10,617 bases of DNA. It comes from an uncultured bacterium (GTDB taxonomy: Bacteria > Cyanobacteriota > Vampirovibrionia > Gastranaerophilales > Gastranaerophilaceae). This document shows, in pieces, positions 6,104 to 10,617 of the stretch. The notes under the pieces are model-generated. The model had not been told where the DNA came from. It saw only the letters and a program-made list of their open reading frames with translations, and made no database searches. Numbering within the stretch: the first letter of the stretch is position 1; the number at the start of each line of letters is the position of its first letter. Both the position numbers and the translations under genes were made by a program. The DNA lies in contig USGC01000048.1 of assembly GCA_900554095.1 (NCBI GenBank), forward strand, positions 1 through 10,617, given 5' to 3'.

Positions 6104-7432
6104 ATGAAAAAAATATCCGTTAAATATCCTTATTTGACTAAAGATGTTGAAATTTTTGAAAGAGAGAACGGTCATAAAATCGTGCTTGCCCATAAAGAAG
6201 GCGAGCTTGTAAACGTTAGTTCGTGGGTTAAAACCGGTTCAATCAATGAAGATGACAGGATTAACGGTATTTCACACTTTCTTGAGCACCTTATGTTTAA
6301 GGGGACGCACAAGCACAAAGCCGGCGAATTTGATAAGATTTTAGAGGCAAAGGGCGCAATCGTTAACGCCGCGACCTGGAAAGATTACACTTTCTACTAC
6401 GTAACCCTGCCGCGCGGAGAAAATTGTGCAGACTTAAACCTGGCTATTGAACTTCATGCAGATATGATGCTTGATCCGATTTTGCCGGAATTTGAAATAG
6501 GCCCGGCATTTGATTTGAACGACACTGAAGTGAAGGAAAAAAGAGAACGCCACGTTGTCATTGAAGAAATTAGAATGCGTAAAGATCAGCCCTGGACAAA
6601 AGTTTACAACGCATGTAATTTCAACATGTACACAAGCCACCCTTACAAACGCGACGTAATTGGTACACCTGAAATTATTTCGCAAGTTACACGCGAAGAT
6701 ATTATGAATTACTACCAAACTTTCTATTCTCCTGAAAATATTACAACGATAATCGTTGGCGATTTTGACCGTGATGAAGTTTTGAAAAAAGTCGAGCAAG
6801 AATTTGACTTTAAAGGCAGACCCAACGCGCCAAAAAAAGAAAATCAGATTGACGCACCAGTACAATCTGAAAAATACATAGAAAACAGCGCGCACGTAAA
6901 TACTTCTTATGCAATGTTCGGCTGGCTCGGTCCAAAAGCCTGTGATTTAAAATCAACAATCGCACTCGATATAATCAGCATTATTTTTGGAGACGGCACA
7001 TCATCAAGGCTTTTCCAAAACCTGGTGGAAAAACAGCCTGAACCAATTTTCAATATGATAAATTCCGAACATTACCAGTTCAAAGACGGCGACAATTTCT
7101 TTATACAGGCAAACTTTAAACCTGAAAAAAAGGCTGAAGCGCTGGAAATGATTAAAACAGAATTAAGCAATCTACTCGCAAAACCTATTACAGAAAGCGA
7201 ATTAGCCAAGGCGAAAAAGAAAATCAAAGCCAGATTTGCATATTCAGCAGAAACTGTTTCAGAAATCGGCGAAACAATCGGATATTATATGACAGTATGC
7301 GAGGATTTGCGGCTTATAGAGGAATATTTGAAAGACCTTGAAAGCATAAGCATTGAGGATTTAAACAAAACGATAAAAAAATATCTTGATATCAACAATG
7401 CAGTTATTTCAGTACTCGTTCCTGAGAACTAG
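6104..7432 (+). CDS. M16-family zinc metallopeptidase (processing-peptidase-like)
   Basis: The 442-residue protein has the two-domain M16B layout: an N-terminal catalytic half (about 1-225) and a C-terminal M16_C half (about 226-440). The inverted zinc motif HxxEH is H58-F-L-E61-H62 in ISHFLEHLMFKGT, and the third ligand is a glutamate in VVIEEIRM (E154/E155). Between these elements there are about 91 residues instead of the 74-76 usual in this subfamily, because of an insertion near 131-148 (IGPAFDLNDTEVKEKRER). The C-terminal half shows the expected FGDGTSSRLFQNLVEKQ motif with its conserved arginine (about 292-308). There is no signal peptide, so it probably acts in the cytoplasm. M16 genes often occur as an active/inactive pair, but this one is alone, so a homodimer or a distant partner is expected. 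The exact substrate is unknown. Its last 29 bases overlap the convergent gene at 7404-7637. Confidence 0.95.
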   Translation: MKKISVKYPYLTKDVEIFERENGHKIVLAHKEGELVNVSSWVKTGSINEDDRINGISHFLEHLMFKGTHKHKAGEFDKILEAKGAIVNAATWKDYTFYYVTLPRGENCADLNLAIELHADMMLDPILPEFEIGPAFDLNDTEVKEKRERHVVIEEIRMRKDQPWTKVYNACNFNMYTSHPYKRDVIGTPEIISQVTREDIMNYYQTFYSPENITTIIVGDFDRDEVLKKVEQEFDFKGRPNAPKKENQIDAPVQSEKYIENSAHVNTSYAMFGWLGPKACDLKSTIALDIISIIFGDGTSSRLFQNLVEKQPEPIFNMINSEHYQFKDGDNFFIQANFKPEKKAEALEMIKTELSNLLAKPITESELAKAKKKIKARFAYSAETVSEIGETIGYYMTVCEDLRLIEEYLKDLESISIEDLNKTIKKYLDINNAVISVLVPEN

Positions 7433-7637
7433 AATTAAAAACGCAATCATCTACAAACTTTGCCAACTCAAGCTGTTTATCGTTAATAAATTCGACAAAA
7501 TCAATAAGATAAATAATATCAGCATCATTTTCGACGGCATTTTTGAGGATTTTGAAATTATTTAAGATCGTAGACATTTTGTCTTGAACTTCCATCAAGG
7601 CCAAAGTATGCCGGTGCAATTCGTTTTGTTTTTTCAT
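7404..7637 (-). CDS. Small helical protein of unknown function (77 aa)
   Basis: I do not recognise this protein. From an ATG at 7637 it encodes MKKQNELHRHTLALMEVQDKM followed by leucine/isoleucine-rich, charged sequence (STILNNFKILKNAVENDADIIYLIDFVEFINDKQLELAKFVDDCVF). It is probably two or three amphipathic helices with coiled-coil character and no membrane span. A TTG eight codons earlier is in frame but lies on the Shine-Dalgarno sequence itself, so it is an unlikely start. The Shine-Dalgarno sequence is perfect (GGAGGT, 7659-7654) but 16 bases from the ATG, separated mainly by a run of ten A. The 3' end runs 29 bases into the M16 gene on the other strand, so the end of each message is antisense to the other. 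A TATAAA hexamer at 7693-7688 on the minus strand could be its -10. The frame, composition and ribosome site support a real gene, but this is not certain. Confidence 0.6.
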   Translation of the reverse strand: MKKQNELHRHTLALMEVQDKMSTILNNFKILKNAVENDADIIYLIDFVEFINDKQLELAKFVDDCVFNSSSQERVLK

Positions 7638-7659
7638 AAGTTTTTTTTTTGTTACCTCC
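7638..7659 (-). promoter_or_regulatory. Ribosome binding site with a 16-base, A10-containing spacer
   Basis: Minus strand: GGAGGT (7659-7654) is a full Shine-Dalgarno match. The next in-frame ATG is 16 bases further on instead of the usual 5-9, and ten consecutive A (7650-7641) fill most of the gap. Loss of several A would restore ideal spacing, so tract length could set translation level. Confidence 0.55.
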
Positions 7660-7698
7660 AAAGTGGTGTTGTTGAGTTGAGTTAAATTTTATATTATT

Positions 7699-7825
7699 TA
7701 GCGGCACTTAAGCTTGAGGACGGTGAGCGAGCACTGTCTGAGCGGCGCGGTTAATAGGGACTGAATCAAGCCCAAGCTGACACCCAGCGAGTTTGCGAGC
7801 TTTTTCTCAAGCTTTAGAGCCGCTA
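7699..7825. repeat. GC-richer element bounded by 20-base inverted repeats
   Basis: The sequence at 7699-7718 (TAGCGGCACTTAAGCTTGAG) and at 7806-7825 (CTCAAGCTTTAGAGCCGCTA) are reverse complements at 18 of 20 positions. They enclose about 87 bases that are clearly richer in G+C than the flanks and contain smaller repeats (GAGCGAGC, AGCGAG, TGCGAGC, AAGCTT). A further palindrome, CCGCTAAGCGG (7820-7830), follows at the right edge. The outline suggests a small non-autonomous mobile element (MITE-like), a REP-type intergenic repeat, or a structured RNA. I see no transposase and no clear target-site duplication. A minus-strand open frame spans it (7922 or 7943 down to 7698), but its composition follows the repeats and I do not call it a gene. 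Confidence 0.6.
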
Positions 7826-7853
7826 AGCGGTGCGCGTCTTTTTCTTTTCTTTG

Positions 7854-7900
7854 GTTCGTTTCTTTTCTTTTTGATAGCAACAAAAAGAAAAGAAATGAAC
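7854..7900. repeat. Long polypyrimidine/polypurine hairpin
   Basis: TTTCTTTTCTTTTTG (7859-7873) pairs perfectly with 7881-7895 across a seven-base loop. One G-T mismatch and four more pairs (GTTC at 7854-7857 with GAAC at 7897-7900) extend the stem to about 20. The left arm also has a direct copy just upstream (TTTCTTTTCTTT at 7841-7852 and 7859-7870). The stem has few G-C pairs and no T-run directly after it on either strand, so it is not a standard intrinsic terminator. It may belong to the same intergenic element as 7699-7825. Confidence 0.7.
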
Positions 7901-7948
7901 ACAACCGAAAATCTTCAGCCATAATCCACCTTAAATATATCAACTATT

Positions 7949-7967
7949 TTAGTAAGTATACTACTAA
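7949..7967. promoter_or_regulatory. Operator-like inverted repeat upstream of the XRE gene
   Basis: TTAGTAAGTATACTACTAA has perfect six-base half sites (TTAGTA and TACTAA) separated by seven bases, with a nested palindrome AGTATACT at the centre. It ends 24 bases before a candidate CATAAT -10 (7992-7997) of the regulator gene. Autoregulation by the XRE protein encoded just downstream is the simplest reading, but it is inferred. Confidence 0.5.
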
Positions 7968-7991
7968 CCATATTCATTATACATACTTGTG

Positions 7992-7997
7992 CATAAT
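7992..7997 (+). promoter_or_regulatory. Candidate -10 box of the XRE-glycosylase pair
   Basis: CATAAT matches the -10 consensus at 5 of 6 and would place transcription start near 8004, giving a leader of about 20 bases. No good -35 lies 16-18 bases upstream, so this is weak unless a regulator assists. Confidence 0.3.
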
Positions 7998-8022
7998 TTG
8001 TCAATATGAAATAATATTATCA

Positions 8023-8247
8023 ATGAGAGATGAAAGACTAAAAATTTTATCTGCAAATATCAAAGCTGAAAGAGTTAGAAAAAGATTATCACAGCAAGAA
8101 TTAGCTTTTGAAATCGATGTAAGCCAGCATTCAATCAGCCAGATTGAGCAGGGCCGCCAAACGCCCTCAGCCTTTATCATTTTTGACATCGCCAACGCTC
8201 TTGGCATCTCTGTTGATGAACTTTTTAAAGATGTTCCTAAAAAATAA
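8023..8247 (+). CDS. Small XRE-type (Cro/C1) DNA-binding regulator
   Basis: The 74-residue protein is essentially one HTH_3 domain: ILSANIKAERVRKRLSQQELA, then FEIDVSQHSISQIEQGRQTPS with the recognition helix (SQHSISQIEQG) at about residues 34-44, then AFIIFDIANALGISVDELF. No sensor or catalytic domain follows, so it probably acts as a dimeric repressor or as a partner-dependent regulator. The frame is open back to a TTG at 7987, but residues before MRDERL do not look like the family and that codon lies in the promoter region, so I use the ATG at 8023. There is no clear Shine-Dalgarno sequence before it; the upstream sequence is nearly all A and T. It precedes the uracil-DNA glycosylase by 14 bases and is probably cotranscribed with it. 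The inverted repeat at 7949-7967 is a plausible target. The fold is secure and the target unknown. Confidence 0.92.
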   Translation: MRDERLKILSANIKAERVRKRLSQQELAFEIDVSQHSISQIEQGRQTPSAFIIFDIANALGISVDELFKDVPKK

Positions 8248-8261
8248 AATTGGATTTCGCT

Positions 8262-8861
8262 ATGATTGTTACAGAAAATGAAATTTCTGAATTAGAAAAG
8301 GTTAAAGAAAAATGCCTCAAGTGTCAAAAGTGCCCGCTCTGCAAAACCCGCACGAACACGGTTTTCTCAGGCGGTACACCTAACCACAAGATGATGTTGA
8401 TAGGAGAAGCACCCGGATATTATGAAGATCAAAAAGGCGAGCCTTTTGTCGGAAAAGCCGGGCAGCTTTTGGACAAAATCCTTGCCTCAGTCGGTTTTTC
8501 ACGAAAAGAGCACCTCTACATATGTAATACTCTTAAATGCCGCCCTCCGGAAAACCGCGACCCGCTGCCTGAAGAAAAAGAGGCTTGCCGCGAGCACTTG
8601 GACGCGCAAATAGAAATTTTAAAACCTAAGATTATTTTATTATGCGGACGCGTTGCGGTTCAGTCTTTGCTTGGCTCAACGCAAGGGATTACCAAAATCC
8701 GCGGCAAATGGTTTGAAGGCCCAAACTTTTCTAAAATGATGCCTATTTACCATCCGTCATATCTTTTGCGCAACGACAGCCGCGAAGTCGGCAGTCCTAA
8801 ATGGCAAATGTGGCAGGATATTCAAGAAATCCGAAAAGTTTATGATCAGATGGATAATTAA
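8262..8861 (+). CDS. udg: Family 4 uracil-DNA glycosylase (iron-sulfur type)
   Basis: The 199-residue enzyme removes uracil from DNA and starts base-excision repair. It has the family 4 pattern: GEAPGYYEDQKGEPFVGKAG (48-67) contains the uracil-pocket GEAPG and the ED pair, and YHPSYLLR (163-170) is the second catalytic motif with H164. Four cysteines fit the 4Fe-4S cluster: C24 and C27 in CPLC, C93 in KCRPP, and C109 sixteen residues later. Two more N-terminal cysteines (C18, C21) give a CxxCxxCxxC run, which is unusual. The frame begins with a TTG at 8250 with no ribosome site. I take the ATG at 8262, preceded by TGGA, as the start. It follows the XRE gene closely. The gene ends one base before the convergent acetolactate synthase gene, with no terminator between them. 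Confidence 0.95.
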   Translation: MIVTENEISELEKVKEKCLKCQKCPLCKTRTNTVFSGGTPNHKMMLIGEAPGYYEDQKGEPFVGKAGQLLDKILASVGFSRKEHLYICNTLKCRPPENRDPLPEEKEACREHLDAQIEILKPKIILLCGRVAVQSLLGSTQGITKIRGKWFEGPNFSKMMPIYHPSYLLRNDSREVGSPKWQMWQDIQEIRKVYDQMDN

Positions 8862-8862
8862 T

Positions 8863-10476
8863 TTAGACTTTCTCGTCTGAAACTGTCATAAACTCAACAA
8901 CAAACGGTGATTTGTTTTTAAATGCGCACTCAAGCGCCGGCATAATGTCGCAGTGCTTATCAACTCTTATCGCGTCAATCCCGTAACTTTGCGAAAGCTT
9001 CACATAATCAGGAGAAGAAATCGCTGTTTCAAAATATCGCTCTTCGCATTGCTCTTCCTGCAATTGCCTAACAAGGCCAAGACTGCCATTATTAATTATA
9101 AAAACTTTGACTGGCAGGTTGTAATCCATACATACCGCAAGTTCCGGCAAATTCATCTGAAATGAGCCGTCTCCCGTAATACATATGACTGGAAATTTAT
9201 CTTGCCAAACACACGCCCCAATCGCAGCCGGGAAACCAAACCCCATTGCCCCAAAGCCTCCGGATGTAAGGAGTTTTCGAGGTTCATTAATCTCAAAATT
9301 ATTCACCACAGCAACTTGGTGCTGTCCGACTTCCGTTGCAACTATTGGCAACAAAGTTTTTGTGTAATTACTTATGGCTTTTATTACATCAACAGCGCAA
9401 AGCCGGCTGGTTTGAGCATTTCTATTATGTTCAAAGTCTCTATTTTGAATTTCTTTTTGCCAATATGATAAATGAGGATAATTGAAATTTTGCATTACTC
9501 TATTGAAGCTGGTTAAAAAGGCCTTCAAATCCGCTTTTACACAAATACCACCTTCAACAAAATCATGAGCCTCAATATTAATCTGGATTAATTTTTTACT
9601 TTCGAAATTTTTTATTGCGGATGTAACTCTGTCGTTAAATCGAGCGCCTAACGACAATATAGTATCAGCATCTTCAAAGACTTTGTTCGCCTCTTCTTTT
9701 CCGTAAACACCTATCATCCCATAATAGTTTTTTGAATTGTGAGGAATTGCGCCGACAGCCATCATTGTAGTTACAGAGGGGAGGTCGGTAGTTTTCAAAA
9801 GGTCTCGTAACTCTTCACATGCATTTGCATGTACTATTCCGCCTCCAACAACGACTAAAGGAGATTTTGCGCTTTTCAATACTTTAACTATTTCCTTAAA
9901 CTGAAAATCCTTGTCTTGCAAATCATCACATAAGTTCAAAGAAGTATTTTTCAATTCCACGCATTGACGAAAAATATCTCGCGAAATATCTATTACAACG
10001 GGGCCTTTTTTACCTGACATTGCCGTAATGTATGCACTTTTAAGAGTATTTTCCAAATCGTTTACTGAATTAACCGGAAAAACTTTTTTTGCACAAGGTT
10101 TTGCGACTGAAACAAAGTCAAGCTGCTGAAATGAGGAATTTGAAGTACCTTCAACCTGACCTGAGATTACCATGAGCGGGAACCCGTCAAAATATGCATT
10201 TGCAATTCCTGTAATAGTATTCGACGCCCCGGGGCCAGATGTAACAAGCACAACTCCGCATTTTTGAGAAACCCTCGCATAGCCTTCTGCTGCGTGAACT
10301 GCACTTTGCTCATGGCGCATTAGATAATGTTTAATCTGCGGGGTTTTAGAAAGTTCGTCATAAACCTCCAGCACAGCAGCACCCGGATATCCGAAAATGC
10401 ACTCAATCCCTAATTTGCACAGGGTATCTATCAAGATTTGTGCGCCTGTATAAGTTTTTGTTTGCAAGATTTGCAT
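8863..10476 (-). CDS. ilvB: Acetolactate synthase large subunit, divergent IlvB-type
   Basis: The 537-residue ThDP enzyme probably condenses two pyruvates (or pyruvate with 2-oxobutyrate) in the first common step of branched-chain amino acid synthesis. The N-terminal pyrimidine-binding domain has the catalytic glutamate E56 in MRHEQSAVHAAEGYAR and SGPGASN at 80-86. The central domain contains LGARFNDRVT (276-285). The C-terminal domain has TEVGQHQ (381-387), SGGFGAMGFGFPAAIGA (405-421) and the ThDP/Mg motif GDGS (435-438)...NN (462-463). It differs from typical IlvB: the residue after VRQ is L472 where a tryptophan is normal, GQV is followed by EGTSN instead of P-x-x-x-I-G, and the protein is 20-50 residues shorter. 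No ilvN regulatory subunit follows, because the gene ends head-on against the glycosylase. It may be a second acetolactate synthase or a related ThDP enzyme. The ATG at 10476 has AGAGG six bases upstream. Confidence 0.9.
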   Translation of the reverse strand: MQILQTKTYTGAQILIDTLCKLGIECIFGYPGAAVLEVYDELSKTPQIKHYLMRHEQSAVHAAEGYARVSQKCGVVLVTSGPGASNTITGIANAYFDGFPLMVISGQVEGTSNSSFQQLDFVSVAKPCAKKVFPVNSVNDLENTLKSAYITAMSGKKGPVVIDISRDIFRQCVELKNTSLNLCDDLQDKDFQFKEIVKVLKSAKSPLVVVGGGIVHANACEELRDLLKTTDLPSVTTMMAVGAIPHNSKNYYGMIGVYGKEEANKVFEDADTILSLGARFNDRVTSAIKNFESKKLIQINIEAHDFVEGGICVKADLKAFLTSFNRVMQNFNYPHLSYWQKEIQNRDFEHNRNAQTSRLCAVDVIKAISNYTKTLLPIVATEVGQHQVAVVNNFEINEPRKLLTSGGFGAMGFGFPAAIGACVWQDKFPVICITGDGSFQMNLPELAVCMDYNLPVKVFIINNGSLGLVRQLQEEQCEERYFETAISSPDYVKLSQSYGIDAIRVDKHCDIMPALECAFKNKSPFVVEFMTVSDEKV

Positions 10477-10497
10477 AAGTTTCCTCTGGTCAAAATG

Positions 10498-10506
10498 ATT
10501 ATAGCA
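10498..10506 (-). promoter_or_regulatory. Extended -10 promoter of the acetolactate synthase gene
   Basis: The minus strand has TGCTATAAT, a perfect -10 hexamer (10503-10498) with an extended TG. The -35 region 17 bases upstream (CTGAGT) is poor, which an extended -10 can tolerate. The predicted leader is about 15 bases, too short for a T-box or leader-peptide attenuator. Confidence 0.6.
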
Positions 10507-10515
10507 CGAAAATGT

Positions 10516-10570
10516 TTGACACTCAGACTTGAATTTTTTAAAAAATGTTTTATAATAACATTGAAAGGAG
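10516..10570 (+). promoter_or_regulatory. Divergent promoter and ribosome site of the right-edge gene
   Basis: TATAAT at 10551-10556 is a perfect -10, with TTGAAT (10529-10534) 16 bases upstream. A perfect TTGACA (10516-10521) lies further up, 17 bases from a weaker TAAAAA (10539-10544), so two overlapping promoters are possible. AAAGGAG (10564-10570) is a strong Shine-Dalgarno site eight bases before the ATG at 10579. A 14-base palindrome, ATTTTTTAAAAAAT (10533-10546), sits inside. Confidence 0.6.
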
Positions 10571-10578
10571 TAACACGC

Positions 10579-10617
10579 ATGAATAAATTATTTTTCCTTA
10601 AAAATCAATGGGGGGGG
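10579..10617 (+). CDS. Start of a gene cut off by the right window edge (13 codons)
   Basis: An ATG with an ideal Shine-Dalgarno site and promoter begins MNKLFFLKNQW and then runs off the end. Only 13 codons are visible, so no product can be named. The last codons lie in a run of eight G at the sequence end, which may be a sequencing artefact, so the final residues (W-G-G) are not reliable. Confidence 0.5.
   Translation, partial: MNKLFFLKNQWGG

Noticed and set aside
6434..6895. Minus-strand open frame of 153 codons inside the M16 gene
   Set aside because: It is antisense to a well-supported peptidase, very rich in phenylalanine, cysteine and asparagine, and shows no recognisable domain.
7854..7900. 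Hairpin as an intrinsic terminator
   Set aside because: The stem is nearly all A-T pairs and no T-run follows it on either strand; the T-rich part is the stem arm itself.
7699..7900. CRISPR array
   Set aside because: The repeats are a single inverted pair and a short direct duplication, not regularly spaced identical direct repeats, and no cas gene is present.
7698..7943. Minus-strand open frame of 74-81 codons with a possible ribosome site (AAGGTG) before an ATG at 7922
   Set aside because: It runs entirely through the polypyrimidine hairpin and the inverted-repeat element. Its lysine/leucine-rich sequence simply reflects those repeats, so it is more likely a by-product of the element than a gene, although a repeat-encoded peptide cannot be excluded.
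10477..10497. T-box or leader-peptide attenuator for the acetolactate synthase gene
   Set aside because: The extended -10 is about 22 bases from the ATG, so the leader is too short.

Overview
The window is 10,617 bases of AT-rich, densely coding bacterial chromosome, probably a whole contig: genes are cut at both ends and the right edge is a run of eight G. The genes are mostly housekeeping genes of a free-living or commensal bacterium, and I see no phage, transposase, CRISPR, rRNA or tRNA gene. The lysA-cdaA order is one I associate with cyanobacteria. Together with the AT-rich base composition, the strong Shine-Dalgarno sites and the amino-sugar genes, it makes a non-photosynthetic relative of cyanobacteria (Melainabacteria/Gastranaerophilales) my best guess for the host. 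This is an inference, and a Firmicutes-like host is not excluded.

Layout. (1) 1-3155, minus strand: a lysA - cdaA - yitT operon behind a good sigma-70 promoter. It makes diaminopimelate decarboxylase (lysine), a membrane diadenylate cyclase (c-di-AMP) and a YitT-type membrane protein cut by the left edge. (2) 3262-6042, minus strand: nanE - ROK kinase - 72-residue protein - UbiA-family prenyltransferase, with spacings that suggest one transcript. The first two fit conversion of N-acetylmannosamine to N-acetylglucosamine-6-phosphate; the third is unknown and the fourth is a membrane enzyme of unknown substrate. (3) 6043-6103: a compact divergent promoter region. (4) 6104-7432, plus strand: an M16 zinc metallopeptidase, converging with and overlapping a small minus-strand gene (7404-7637). 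(5) 7638-8022: the only sizeable gene-free stretch. It holds a long-spaced Shine-Dalgarno site next to an A10 tract, a GC-richer element bounded by 20-base inverted repeats, a long polypyrimidine/polypurine hairpin and an operator-like inverted repeat. (6) 8023-8861, plus strand: a small XRE-type regulator followed closely by a family 4 uracil-DNA glycosylase. (7) 8863-10476, minus strand: a divergent acetolactate synthase large subunit, ending one base from the glycosylase gene. (8) 10477-10617: a divergent promoter region and the first 13 codons of a plus-strand gene.

Several apparent open frames begin at upstream TTG codons. For lysA, cdaA, nanE, the XRE gene, the glycosylase and the 77-residue gene I chose a downstream ATG, and each entry says why. 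I did not find a convincing new multi-gene system. The items most worth following up are the prenyltransferase and small unknown protein tied to the nanE-kinase pair, the structured element at 7699-7900, the A10 spacer in a translation start region, and the unusual acetolactate synthase.
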